64,000 nucleotides of DNA, taken from DATFDN01 sp963756545 (lineage in GTDB: Bacteria > Pseudomonadota > Alphaproteobacteria > Acetobacterales > Acetobacteraceae). Below are positions 42,917 through 52,215 of this stretch, in pieces; within the stretch, counting starts at the first letter, position 1; every line of letters begins with the position of its first letter. The stretch spans positions 868,001 through 932,000 of the forward strand of contig CAVWNY010000003.1 in NCBI GenBank assembly GCA_963756545.1, written 5' to 3'. Made by a program: the position numbers and the translations under genes. The notes beneath the pieces are model-generated. The model had not been told where the DNA came from and ran no database searches. It saw only the letters and a program-made list of their open reading frames with translations.

Positions 42917-44310
42917 GCGGCGGTCGCTTTGGGATCTGACGGCGGCCGCTGGCCTTTTGCCGCAGCGATTCCTGGCCGATGCCCGCGATCGTATCCGCCT
43001 GATTGAACTTACCCGCGGCGGGACAATCGAGGGGCCGCTGGAGAGATTGAGCGGCCGCTCCGTACCTTGTCTCATCCGACCGCCAGCTGATTGTCGCGCT
43101 GGCGCTGCTGCAACTAGACGGAATCGCCGCGCGCATCGTGCTCTGCCCTGCTGATTTGGCGCCGGCGCACCTGCCGGGGGTGATCGCCGAAGCGCAGGTG
43201 GACACGATCGTCTGCGATGGGACCGGCCCGGCTGCGCAAGTGCCGTCCCCAGGGCCTGTCGTGGTCTGCGCTTCCACGCCGTCCCCCGGTCCGCAGGCCC
43301 CACCGCCGCGTGGCGACGACCGCGGCACAACGACCGAGTGGGTGCTGTTCACCTCCGGCACCACCGGGCGGCCAAAGCTGGTGGTCCATACCCTGGCCAG
43401 CTTGACCGGGCCGCTGGCGGACGGGCACGGCACAGCAGAAGATGCAATATGGAGCACGTTCTACGACGTCCGGCGCTATGGCGGCCTGCAAATCCTGCTG
43501 CGGGCTTTTCTCGGCGGCAGTTCGATGGTGCTGTCGCAGGGCGACGAAACGGTAGCGGCATTTCTCGCCCGCGCCGGCGCGGCTTGTGTGACCCATATAT
43601 CCGGGACGCCGTCGCATTGGCGTCGCGCGCTGATGAGTTCCGCACTGGCGTGCATCGCGCCGCGCTATGTCCGCCTGTCGGGCGAGACGGCAGACCAAAC
43701 GGTCCTGAACCATCTTGCTGCGGCGTTTCCTGCGGCCAGGATTGCTCACGCTTTCGCCTCGACCGAGGCGGGGGTGGCCTTCGAAGTCAACGATGGTCTG
43801 GCCGGCTTCCCCGCTGCGCTGATCCGTCAACGCAATGCCAACGCCGAGGTGCAAGTCGAGGACGGCCTGCTGCGCATCCGATCGGCGCGCACCGCACGAC
43901 GGTATCTCGGAGATCAGGGGATGTTAGCCGATGCGAATGGGTTCGTGGAGACCGGCGATGTGGCAGTGTTGCGTGGTGACCGCTACTACTTCGTCGGGCG
44001 GCGCCAAGGCGTGATCAACGTCGGCGGCCAGAAGGTGTATCCAGAGGAGGTCGAGGCGATAATCGCCCAGCATTCCCACGTGCAAATGGCGCGGGTGCGG
44101 GGACGTCCCAGTCCGATCACCGGGGAACTCCTGGTGGCTGACATCGTCCTAGTGCCCTGCACGTGCCATAAATCGAACAAATCAATCAACGCCGAAATCC
44201 TGACCGCGTGCCGAACTGCGCTGCCGCCGCACAAGGTACCAGCGATGCTGCGGACGGTCGCCTCGCTCGACATCGCCGCGTCGGGCAAGCTGGTGCGTCG
44301 GCATGCGTAA
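42903..44310 (+). pseudogene. Adenylate-forming acyl ligase, interrupted by one base
   Basis: The first frame starts at ATG 42903, overlapping the ACP end, and runs MPRLERRSLWDLTAAAGLLP to ERLSGRSV. The next frame continues seamlessly as SSDRQLIVALALLQLDGIAA. An extra C at 43065-43066 (GTA-C-CTT) accounts for the shift. Core motifs are intact downstream: LFTSGTTGRPKLVVHT (AMP-binding P-loop), AFASTEAG, VETGDVAVL, YYFVGRRQGVINVGGQKVYP and a C-terminal SGKLVRR with the expected Lys. The restored protein has about 468 residues. It would adenylate an acid and load it on the carrier protein. If the indel is an error the gene is functional. Confidence 0.85.
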
Positions 44311-45037
44311 CGTACTGGTCACTGGGGGCAGCCGCGGCTTAGGTCTCGGCATTTCCCGCGTGCTGGCATCCTCCGGTTTCCAGGTGGTTGCCATCGCCCG
44401 ACAGGAAGGCGACCGGTTGCCAGCCGTCCGTGCGCAAGTCGAACAGGAGGGACGCGGCGCGCTGCACTTTCGCGCCTTCGATCTATTGGATATCGACGGG
44501 ATAGCCAGCCTGGTGAAGTCAATGAGCCATGAATTCGGCGCATTTCACGGCTTGGTAAACAATGCCGCCTTCGGCACTGGCGGCATCTTGGCAAACGTCC
44601 CCGATAGCGTCATCGGTCGCTTGGTACGGCTGAACGTGACATCGCCGATGACACTTACGAAATATCTGGTGCGCTCGATGATGGTCCGACGAGAAGGGCG
44701 GATCGTGAATATTTCATCAGTGGTGAGCGCCACCGGCTATAGCGGGCTGTCCGTCTACAGTGCCACCAAGGCCTCGCTGGTCGGCTTTACGCGCTCGCTG
44801 GCGCGCGAGGTGGGACCGCTGGGGATCACCGTTAACGCCGTGGCCCCTGGTTTCGTCGACACGGAAATGACCCATGAGCTGACAGTGGCCCAGCGCGCGC
44901 AAATCGTCCGCCGCAGTGCCCTCCAGCGTATGCCGGAGGTCGCCGACATTGCTCATGCGGTCGACTTCCTGTTCAGCCACGAGGCGCGTAATATCACCGG
45001 CACGGTAATACCGGTGGATGCCGGCAGCACAGCCTAA
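44303..45037 (+). CDS. FabG-like short-chain reductase
   Basis: Protein of 244 residues overlapping the ligase stop by 8 bases. VLVTGGSRGLGLGISRVLAS is the nucleotide-binding motif and FHGLVNNAAFGTGGIL the NNA motif. VNISSVVSATGYSGLSVYSA with ATKASLVGFTRSLAREVG supplies the Ser-Tyr-Lys triad. It closely resembles 3-oxoacyl-ACP reductase. In this cassette it would reduce a carrier-bound ketone or oxidise an alcohol. Confidence 0.9.
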   Translation: MRNVLVTGGSRGLGLGISRVLASSGFQVVAIARQEGDRLPAVRAQVEQEGRGALHFRAFDLLDIDGIASLVKSMSHEFGAFHGLVNNAAFGTGGILANVPDSVIGRLVRLNVTSPMTLTKYLVRSMMVRREGRIVNISSVVSATGYSGLSVYSATKASLVGFTRSLAREVGPLGITVNAVAPGFVDTEMTHELTVAQRAQIVRRSALQRMPEVADIAHAVDFLFSHEARNITGTVIPVDAGSTA

Positions 45038-45114
45038 GAAACCTGCCGCCGCCTCGATCATGTCCGTGCCGTCGGCCGAGACTTCGTCGTGCCCCGCATG
45101 CGTGGGGCGCCGTA

Positions 45115-46158
45115 TCAAACGCCCAGCTTATAGAACCGAGCCGCCGTGTCGTGGAAAAGCGCCGCCTTCTCCGCCGCTGATGCCCCCGCCGCAATCCGCT
45201 TGAACGCATTCCACAGCACCGGATAGCTGCACATCCCCTTATCAACCGGGAAGTTGCTCTCGAACATGCAGCGTTCCGCGCCGAACAGCTCGATGCAGGC
45301 GCCGATCCACGGCTTCCAGTCCTCGGCGATCCGAACGGACGTCGGCGGCCGCGCGTTCTCGTGATAGTCGAACCCGTTCACCGGCATCGCCAGGCCGCCG
45401 AGCTTCACATGCACGTTCGGACACCCCGCGAGGCTCTTCATGTCCGCACGCCACGCGGAGAACGCCTCGGCGCGCTTCGAGCGGTACGGGCCGCAGCCGA
45501 GCGGCCCTCCGACATGGTCGATCACCATCGCCGTCTCCGGCGCGGCGCGCGCCACCGTCAGCAGATCCTTCAGTTGCGGATGATACAGCCAGCAATCATA
45601 GGTCAGGCCGCGCCGGCCCAGCCGCTGCACGCCGCGCACGAAGGCCGGATCGCGCAACAGCCCGGGCGGCGGCACCACGGAGGTGTTCGGCACGATCGAA
45701 TCGTCCCACGCCGCCGTGTGCCGGATGCCACGAAAATGCCCGCCGCCTGCCGCGACATGCGCGTCCAGCACCGCGTCGAGCTCCGCGCCGCGCAGGTCGG
45801 CGAAACCCACGATTCCCGCGCACGCCCGGGGCTTGCCGTACGCGCCGCTCGCCGACAGCACCGAGACGGCATTCACCACCTCGGTCTCGCCGACCGGGCG
45901 GAAATCCACCGGCCCGTCCTTGCGCTGCATCCAGCCGCACTGCAGGAACACGGTCGCGACGACGTTGTGGCCGCTCGTCAGATCGGCGACCAGCTCCTCC
46001 AGCAGATACCGTCCCGACGGACGATCGTGCCACAGATGATGATGCGGATCGACGATCGGCAGCTCGGGCTCGATGATGTCCTCGCGCACCTTGTCGAGCC
46101 AGTCGGCCCGTACCGCCGGGTGGTGATAGGCCCGCTTCTCGACCCCGACACCGCTCAT
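45115..46158 (-). CDS. Amidohydrolase-family metal hydrolase (amidohydro_2, PDC-hydrolase-like)
   Basis: Protein of 347 residues. LPIVDPHHHLWHDRPSGRYL carries the metal-binding HxH. RGIRHTAAWDD, MVIDHVGGPLGCGPY and NVHVKLGGLAMPV lie along the barrel, and RCMFESNFPVDKG gives the C-terminal aspartate region. Members hydrolyse lactones such as 2-pyrone-4,6-dicarboxylate or fuconolactone. It follows a dienelactone hydrolase gene on the same strand (13-base gap), so both probably work on lactones. Substrate unknown. Confidence 0.88.
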   Translation of the reverse strand: MSGVGVEKRAYHHPAVRADWLDKVREDIIEPELPIVDPHHHLWHDRPSGRYLLEELVADLTSGHNVVATVFLQCGWMQRKDGPVDFRPVGETEVVNAVSVLSASGAYGKPRACAGIVGFADLRGAELDAVLDAHVAAGGGHFRGIRHTAAWDDSIVPNTSVVPPPGLLRDPAFVRGVQRLGRRGLTYDCWLYHPQLKDLLTVARAAPETAMVIDHVGGPLGCGPYRSKRAEAFSAWRADMKSLAGCPNVHVKLGGLAMPVNGFDYHENARPPTSVRIAEDWKPWIGACIELFGAERCMFESNFPVDKGMCSYPVLWNAFKRIAAGASAAEKAALFHDTAARFYKLGV

Positions 46159-46171
46159 TGCCCACGCCCTC

Positions 46172-46912
46172 CTAACCCAGACGCCGCCGATAGAGTGCGA
46201 TCAGCCGCTCCCAGTGCCGTTCCGCCGCGGGCTTATCGTAGCACCAGCGTTGCGGGAACGCGAAGCCGTGGTGGACGCCGGGATACATCTCGAGTTCGCC
46301 CGCGACGCCTGCCTGCTCGAACAGTTTTCGGAGCTCCGCGACCATTGGCAGAGGGGCGAGCCTATCATGCTCCGCACAGGCAATGTAAAGTTCGCCCCTC
46401 ACCTTGCCTAACGACAGATGCGGGCTTTCCGTCGCATCGCTGACCAGCCACGTGCCGTAGAAGGACGCCGCGGCGGCTATGCGATCCGGATGACGCGCGG
46501 CGGCGGCAAGCGCATAGGGCCCGCTCATGCAGTAACCGTGGCAGCCGATCGGTCCCTTTTTCACGGCGCACTGGCGATCGAGGAAGGCGAGCATCGTGCC
46601 GATATCGTCCATCACTGGCGGGATCGTCATCCGGGTCCGCACAGCCCGCATTCGCTGCTGCTCTGCGCTGCCCTCTTCCAGCACTCCGGGCCCGTAGAGC
46701 GTGTCGCGGCCAGCCCTGTAATAAAGGTTCGGGAGCAGCACGTAGTAGCCGACCGTTCCCAGCCGCCGCGCCATATCCCTGAGTTCCTCGCGGATCCCCG
46801 GCGCATCCATCAGGAATAGGACAGCGGAATAGGGGCCACCGCGCTCCGGATGACAGACGAAGGTCTCCATCGCGCCGTCCTTGGTCTCAATGTCCAATGT
46901 CTCTTCGATCAT
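46172..46912 (-). CDS. Dienelactone hydrolase-family alpha/beta hydrolase
   Basis: Protein of 246 residues. GPIGCHGYCMSGPYALAAAA holds the nucleophilic Cys (GYCMSG), IACAEHDRLAP the Asp and GVHHGFAFPQR the His, the Cys-Asp-His triad of dienelactone hydrolases. Its start is embedded in the stop of a small upstream gene (ATGA), showing coupling. It probably opens a lactone ring; substrate unknown. Confidence 0.9.
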   Translation of the reverse strand: MIEETLDIETKDGAMETFVCHPERGGPYSAVLFLMDAPGIREELRDMARRLGTVGYYVLLPNLYYRAGRDTLYGPGVLEEGSAEQQRMRAVRTRMTIPPVMDDIGTMLAFLDRQCAVKKGPIGCHGYCMSGPYALAAAARHPDRIAAAASFYGTWLVSDATESPHLSLGKVRGELYIACAEHDRLAPLPMVAELRKLFEQAGVAGELEMYPGVHHGFAFPQRWCYDKPAAERHWERLIALYRRRLG

Positions 46913-47164
46913 CGACGTGCCTTTCTCCTATGGTTTGAGCCGTCGGTGCCATCCATGACCAGATCGCGGATCGCGTGTCCGCTGGCGGGCCACAGGTCGA
47001 AGCCGATGCTGGACAGGCTGGCAATGGTGACGTTGGCGAGATAGGCGAGCCGTTCGATTACCGGCCGGCCGGCGGGGCGTGTTCTCGATCACCCCGGCCG
47101 GCACATGCACGCCCAACATCGCCGCGAACTTCCCGCCGGCCGGTCCCGCCCCCATATCGGCCAT
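46909..47164 (-). pseudogene. Small uncharacterised gene (about 84 residues), frameshifted in a G4/C4 run
   Basis: From ATG 47164 the frame reads MADMGAGPAGGKFAAMLGVH to VIENTP. The next frame continues RPVIERLAYLANVTIASLSS, then IGFDLWPASGHAIRDLVMDG, with a stop at 46909-46911. The run of four G (plus strand 47074-47077) would restore the frame if it had three, giving ENTPAGRPVIERL. The stop overlaps the dienelactone hydrolase ATG in the classic ATGA way, which argues that the reconstructed gene is real. I do not recognise the product. It follows soxG by 7 bases. Confidence 0.55.
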
Positions 47165-47171
47165 ATCAGGA

Positions 47172-47693
47172 CTACTCCAGGAACCCGGCCGCTGCACCGG
47201 CGAGCCAGCGTCGGAAGCTCGCGGCGAAGCTGGCGGGAACGGCGATCTCGTAGGTGGGCGTGTCGTCGATCTGCCAGATTTGACAGGTGATGTGGGCGAC
47301 GGTCGTGATCGCCGTGTCGCCCGGCTTGAAGACGGAGGGGTGCAGGTCGATCGGAAAGCCCCTCGCCAAGGCGCCGCGGGCGGAGGGGCCGGACACGCGC
47401 ACCAGGATGCGGCCATCGCTCTGATCGCATATGGCGGCGCTTGCGTCAGCGCAGGCGCGGAGCGACGCCACCAGATCGTCCGGCGCGAAGACAGGGGACG
47501 CCACCAACCAACGCTCCGGCCCCGCCCAGATGAAGGTCGGGCGGCCACCCTCGGAAATACGCGGGGTCATCGGCAGTTCGGCGACAAACCGGTCCCGCAC
47601 CGCGTCGCGCAGCTCGGCCTGACGGCCCCGGCGGGCGATGAGGCTGGCGAGCGCGACGCCGCTTAGCTCCGTAATCGCGATGCCCTCAACCAC
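47172..47693 (-). CDS. soxG: Sarcosine oxidase gamma subunit
   Basis: GTG at 47693 overlaps the soxA stop by 8 bases and gives VEGIAITELSGVALASLIAR, a normal family start. The protein has 173 residues. PTFIWAGPERWLVASP and ITCQIWQIDDTPTYEIAVPA are typical SoxG strings. It is the small accessory subunit of heterotetrameric sarcosine oxidase and the last gene of soxBDAG. Confidence 0.85.
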   Translation of the reverse strand: MVEGIAITELSGVALASLIARRGRQAELRDAVRDRFVAELPMTPRISEGGRPTFIWAGPERWLVASPVFAPDDLVASLRACADASAAICDQSDGRILVRVSGPSARGALARGFPIDLHPSVFKPGDTAITTVAHITCQIWQIDDTPTYEIAVPASFAASFRRWLAGAAAGFLE

Positions 47694-50610
47694 GCAGACG
47701 CGCTCCCTCGGGATCGACGAACACGGGCGGGCACACCTCCACCAGCACGTCCCCGTTACGGACCGGATCGACGGCGCGCACCTGCTCGCCATGACGGTCC
47801 ACCCCGTGGGCCAAGAACCCCAGCCCGATCCAGCCCCCGACGGTCGGCGAGAACGCGACGGACGATACGAACCCCTGATCGTTGGCGGCGCTCGCGGCGG
47901 CGTCGACCGGAATGAAGTGGGCGCCGGCCCGAAGGCGCTCCACCCGATCGACGGGGCGCAGCCCGACGAGGCGCGGCCGCGCCGGATCGGCCAGGCCCGG
48001 GCGGGCGGCCATCACGCGGCCGATGCAGTCCTTGCCTGGCGTCATCATGCGCCGGAGGCCCAAATCGGTCGCGGTGGTCTGTCCGTTGATCTCGTTGCCG
48101 GCGACATGACCCTTCTCGACGCGCATGACGCCCATCGCCTCCGTCCCGTACGGCGTGATCCCGAACGCCTCGCCCGCCGCCATCACGCGCCGTGCGAGGT
48201 CGCCGGCGACGCGGGCGGGGACGGCGAGTTCGTACGCCAGCTCGCCCGAGAAGGAGATGCGGAACAGGCGTGCGGGCGTGCCGTCCAGCAGTTTCAGCTC
48301 GGCTGCCCCCATATAGGGGAGGGCGAGGTCGGCGGCGACGATCCGGGCCAGCACGTCGCGGGCGCGCGGCCCGGCGATGGCCAACTGGCCCCATTGGTCA
48401 GTCACCGAGATGAACTGCACGTCCAGGTCGGGCCACAGCACCTGATGGCAGAACTCCATGTGGGCCAGCACCGGTGCCGCGTTCGCCGTGGTGGTGGTGA
48501 CGAGGAAACGGTCCTCGGCGAGGCGCGAGACGGTGCCGTCGTCGAATGCGAAGCCGTCCTCGCGCAGCATCAGGCCGTAGCGCGCGCGGCCGATCCGCAG
48601 CGTGTCCCAGCGGTTGACGTAGAGCCGATCGAGGAACGCAACCGCGTCCGGCCCCTGAAGATCGACCTTGCCCAGGGTTGAGACGTCGCACACGCCGACG
48701 GCGGAGCGGACCGTCGTGACCTCGCGGGTGACGGTGGCGAGCCAGTCGGTCTCGCCCGGTTGCGGATAGTATTGCGCGCGCGTCCACGCGCCGGCCTCCA
48801 CGAACACCGCGCCTTGTTCGAGGGACCATTCATGGGTCGGCGCGAGGCGCTCCGGGCGGAAGTCGCGCCCGCGATAATGTCCGGCCAGCGCGCCAATCGC
48901 GACCGGCGTGTAAGGCGGCCGGAAGCGCGTCGTGCCCGTCTCGGCGATGGTCTTGTCGGTCAGCTCCGCCATCAGCGCGAGGCCGTTCACGTTGGCCGTC
49001 TTGCCCTGATCGGTCGCCATGCCGAGCGTGGTGTAACGTTTCAGATGCTCGACCGCGCGGAACCCCTCGCGCCCGGCCAGCTCCACATCGGCGCTGGCGA
49101 CGTCGTTCTGGAAATCCACGAACGCCTTGCGCGCACCGCGCACGCGCCAGAGGGGGCGTTGCCCGATGGCTTCCGGCTCCGCGTCGGGGATGTTCGGCAG
49201 ATGGGCGGGGTGGCCGGCATCCTCGGCCGCCGCCGCGCCCTCCCGCGCCCCCGCCGCCAGCGCCTGCGCGGTGGTGAAGACGCCCGACGCGGCGCCCGCT
49301 ATTGCCATGCCTGCGGGCACCTCGGCGGGCACGAAGGCTGCCAGCGCCTCGTCCCAGCGTGGCCGGCCGCCGAGGTGCGAGGTCAGGTGGACCGTCGGGC
49401 TCCAGCCGCCCGCCATCGCGATCAGGTCGCAATCGAGCGGGCGCGTGCCCTCGGCGCTGACGATTTCGGCGCCGCGCACCGTCTGGTTGCCGAGCGCCCG
49501 GCGCACCACGCCTCGGACCAGCCGCACCCCATCGGGCGCCGTCGCTTCGGGCCGTGGATCGACCAGCGCCCTGACCACGACGCCCGCCGCCAGCAGGTCG
49601 CGCACGGTGCGGTGCCCGTCGTCGTGGGTGGCGAAGACCACGGCGCTCCGCCCCGGAGCGACAGCGTAGCGATTGAGGTAGGTGCGGACGGCGCCGGCGA
49701 GCATCACGCCCGGACGGTCGTTGTCGCCGAACACCAGAGGCCGCTCGATCGACCCCGCCGCGAGGACCGAGCGCTTGGCCACGATTCGCCAGACGCGCTG
49801 GCGCGGCGTGTTCGGGGGCGGCTCGCCGAGATGGTCGGCGACCCTCTCCACCGCGCCGAAGGTGCCGCCGTCGTAGAGGCCGAAGACCGTCGTGCGCGAA
49901 AGAACCCGCATTTCGGGAAGTGCCGCGAGTTCGGCCGCGACGGAAGTCGCCCACGCCGGCCCGGCCTCGTCCCCGACGGCGCCGCGCTCGGCGAGCAGCC
50001 GCCCGCCCGGGCGGAAATCCTCGTCGCACAGAATGACCCGCGCCCCGGCCCTCCCGGCGGTGAGCGCGGCCATCAGGCCGGCCGGCCCGGCGCCGATCAC
50101 GAGCACATCGCAAAAAGCGTGAACGTGTCCGTAATGGTCCGGATCCGCCACCTCCGCCGCCCGGCCCAGGCCGGCGGCGCGGCGGATCAGCGGCTCGTAC
50201 AGCTTCTCCCAGAACGCGGCCGGCCACATGAAGGTCTTGTAATAGAAACCCGCATGAAGCAGCGGGGCGGCCAGCCCGTTCGCCGCCATCAGATCGAAGC
50301 TGAGCGAGGGGAAGCGGTTCTGGCTTTTCGCACGCAGCCCGTCATACAGCTCGGCGACGGTCGCCCGCGTGTTCGGCTCGCGCCGCGCGCCGTCCCGCAG
50401 CTCGACCAGCGCGTTCGGCTCCTCCGGGCCGGCCGAAAGGATGCCGCGTGGACGGTGCAGCTTGAAGGACCGGCCGACGAGGCGGACGTCGTTGGCGAGC
50501 AGGGCGGATGCCAGCGTGTCGCCGGGATGGCCCCTGTAGGGGCGCCCGTCGAAGCTGAAGCGCCAGGTCCGGGTGCGGTCGATCAGGCCGCCGGTGCTCA
50601 AACGGCTCAT
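47686..50610 (-). CDS. soxA: Sarcosine oxidase alpha subunit
   Basis: Protein of 974 residues from ATG 50610. The N-terminal 2Fe-2S-like domain has FSFDGRPYRGHPGDTLASAL. A FAD/NAD-binding region holds CDVLVIGAGPAGLMAALTAG and a second nucleotide site near residue 330. The C-terminal aminomethyltransferase domain has ANVNGLALMAEL, GAVFVEAGAWTRAQYYPQPG and EVTTVRSAVGVCDVSTLGKV, binding tetrahydrofolate. The complex oxidises N-methylglycine to glycine and gives methylene-THF plus H2O2. The start overlaps soxD by 4 bases. Confidence 0.94.
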   Translation of the reverse strand: MSRLSTGGLIDRTRTWRFSFDGRPYRGHPGDTLASALLANDVRLVGRSFKLHRPRGILSAGPEEPNALVELRDGARREPNTRATVAELYDGLRAKSQNRFPSLSFDLMAANGLAAPLLHAGFYYKTFMWPAAFWEKLYEPLIRRAAGLGRAAEVADPDHYGHVHAFCDVLVIGAGPAGLMAALTAGRAGARVILCDEDFRPGGRLLAERGAVGDEAGPAWATSVAAELAALPEMRVLSRTTVFGLYDGGTFGAVERVADHLGEPPPNTPRQRVWRIVAKRSVLAAGSIERPLVFGDNDRPGVMLAGAVRTYLNRYAVAPGRSAVVFATHDDGHRTVRDLLAAGVVVRALVDPRPEATAPDGVRLVRGVVRRALGNQTVRGAEIVSAEGTRPLDCDLIAMAGGWSPTVHLTSHLGGRPRWDEALAAFVPAEVPAGMAIAGAASGVFTTAQALAAGAREGAAAAEDAGHPAHLPNIPDAEPEAIGQRPLWRVRGARKAFVDFQNDVASADVELAGREGFRAVEHLKRYTTLGMATDQGKTANVNGLALMAELTDKTIAETGTTRFRPPYTPVAIGALAGHYRGRDFRPERLAPTHEWSLEQGAVFVEAGAWTRAQYYPQPGETDWLATVTREVTTVRSAVGVCDVSTLGKVDLQGPDAVAFLDRLYVNRWDTLRIGRARYGLMLREDGFAFDDGTVSRLAEDRFLVTTTTANAAPVLAHMEFCHQVLWPDLDVQFISVTDQWGQLAIAGPRARDVLARIVAADLALPYMGAAELKLLDGTPARLFRISFSGELAYELAVPARVAGDLARRVMAAGEAFGITPYGTEAMGVMRVEKGHVAGNEINGQTTATDLGLRRMMTPGKDCIGRVMAARPGLADPARPRLVGLRPVDRVERLRAGAHFIPVDAAASAANDQGFVSSVAFSPTVGGWIGLGFLAHGVDRHGEQVRAVDPVRNGDVLVEVCPPVFVDPEGARLRG

Positions 50611-50870
50611 CGCGGCGCCCGGACCGAGAGGATGGCATGGGTGCGCACGTCGCGTCGCACCACGAGCCAGGCCCGGCAGCCGCCGACATGGTGCCACAGC
50701 TCATCGAGCGGTCCGGCCGGGTTCTCGCGTAGATGCACATAGGCGTGAAACGTTCCCGCGGCGTCCGGGGACGCGGGATCGGGGCGGCCGGCCAGGTAGG
50801 GCGCGGCATCGCCGAGATAGGCGAACTCCTCGTGGCCGCGTTCGCCGCAATGGGGGCAGGGGATACGCAT
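50607..50870 (-). CDS. soxD: Sarcosine oxidase delta subunit
   Basis: Protein of 87 residues: MRIPCPHCGERGHEEFAYLG, with Cys5, Cys8, His61 and Cys65 (HVGGC) suited to zinc binding, as in known SoxD. Its ATG overlaps the soxB stop (TAATG) and its stop overlaps the soxA start. A much longer open frame across this region in the same phase covers soxB antisense text and is not a gene. Confidence 0.92.
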   Translation of the reverse strand: MRIPCPHCGERGHEEFAYLGDAAPYLAGRPDPASPDAAGTFHAYVHLRENPAGPLDELWHHVGGCRAWLVVRRDVRTHAILSVRAPR

Positions 50871-52120
50871 TAGTGCAGGTTCGGACGCGCGCCCGCACCG
50901 CTCTCGTCGAGCACATGTCCGCTTGCAAACCGGTCGAGACGGAAAGCGGCGTTCAGCGCATGCGGCTCGTCGCGCGCGATGGTGTGGGCGAAGCACCAGC
51001 CGGAGGCGGGTGTGGCCTTGAAGCCGCCATAACACCAGCCGGCGTTGAGATAGAGGCCCCTGATGGACGTGCGGTCGATGATCGGCGACCCGTCCATCGA
51101 CATGTCCATCAGCCCGCCCCAGGAGCGGACGACGCGCAGCCGCCCGACGCGGGGCAGCATCGCCATCAGCGCCTCCGCCACGTCCTCCACGATCGGCAGG
51201 TTGCCCCGCTGCGCGTATGAATTGTAGCCGTCGATATCGCCGCCGAACACCAGGCCGCCCTTGTCGGACTGGCTGACATAGAGATGCTCGGCGCCGAACG
51301 TCACCACGGTGTCCAGCATCGGCTTGACGCCCTCGGACACGAAGGCTTGCAGCACGTGGCTCTCGATCGGCAGGCGCAGCCCGGCCATCGCCGCGACGCG
51401 GGAGGAGTTGCCGGCGCAGGCGAGCCCGATCTTCCGTGCGCCGATGAAGCCGCTTCCGGTCTCCACCCCGACGGCGCGCCCGGCTTCGATGCGGATGCCC
51501 GTCACCTCGCGGTTTTGCAGGATATCGACCCCGCGCCGATCGGCGGCGCGCGCATAGCCCCAGGCGACGGCGTCGTGACGCACGGTGCCGCCGCGGCGTT
51601 GCAGCAGGCCGCCCCTGATCGGAAACCGGGCGCGCTCGAAGGCGAGCGAGGGGACGAACGTGCGCACCTGCGCGCCATCCAGCAGCTCGGCGTCCACCCC
51701 GGCGAGCCGCATCGCGTTGCCGCGCCGCGCGGCGGCGTCGCGCCCGGAGTCCGAGTGAAACAGGTTCAGCACGCCGCGCTGACTGATCATGGCGTTGTAG
51801 TTGATGTCCTGCTCCAGCCCCTCCCACAGCTTTAGCGACCATTCGTAGAAGGCCGTATTGGCCGGCAGCAGGTAGTTGGAGCGGATGATCGTGGTGTTGC
51901 GCCCGACATTGCCCGAGCCGATCAGGCCCCTCTCGACGACAGCGACGTTGCTCAGGCCGTGCTCGCGGGCGAGGTAATAGGCGGTGGCCAGCCCGTGCCC
52001 GCCCCCGCCGACGATGATCACGTCGTAGGACGGCTTCGGCTGGGGATCGCGCCAGACCGGCGCCCAGCCCGTCTGCCCGTTCAGGGCTTGCGCGACGAGG
52101 GAAATGATCGAGTATTTCAA
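50870..52120 (-). CDS. soxB: Sarcosine oxidase beta subunit
   Basis: The TTG at 52120 gives LKYSIISLVAQALNGQTGW, matching the usual SoxB start MRYS-type, for 416 residues, the normal length. No good Shine-Dalgarno is seen, and a TTG at 52183 is an alternative. YDVIIVGGGGHGLATAYYLA is the FAD-binding motif and NVGRNTTIIRSNYLLPANTA a SoxB signature. It holds the active site where sarcosine is oxidised. It is the first gene of soxBDAG and is divergent from an amino-acid ABC importer. Confidence 0.93.
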   Translation of the reverse strand: MKYSIISLVAQALNGQTGWAPVWRDPQPKPSYDVIIVGGGGHGLATAYYLAREHGLSNVAVVERGLIGSGNVGRNTTIIRSNYLLPANTAFYEWSLKLWEGLEQDINYNAMISQRGVLNLFHSDSGRDAAARRGNAMRLAGVDAELLDGAQVRTFVPSLAFERARFPIRGGLLQRRGGTVRHDAVAWGYARAADRRGVDILQNREVTGIRIEAGRAVGVETGSGFIGARKIGLACAGNSSRVAAMAGLRLPIESHVLQAFVSEGVKPMLDTVVTFGAEHLYVSQSDKGGLVFGGDIDGYNSYAQRGNLPIVEDVAEALMAMLPRVGRLRVVRSWGGLMDMSMDGSPIIDRTSIRGLYLNAGWCYGGFKATPASGWCFAHTIARDEPHALNAAFRLDRFASGHVLDESGAGARPNLH

Positions 52121-52215
52121 GTGAGGGGAACCGTGCTGCCGGGATCGGAAAGCTGGCGCGGATGGCGGGGCGTCCTTGTCCAAACGCCGACATTGTCTTG
52201 CCGAAAACCGACGTT

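Noticed and set aside
50607..52193. A 528-codon open frame ending with the soxD stop
   Set aside because: Only its last 87 codons resemble a protein family (SoxD). The rest is Arg/Ala-rich out-of-frame text over soxB, a common artefact in high-GC DNA.
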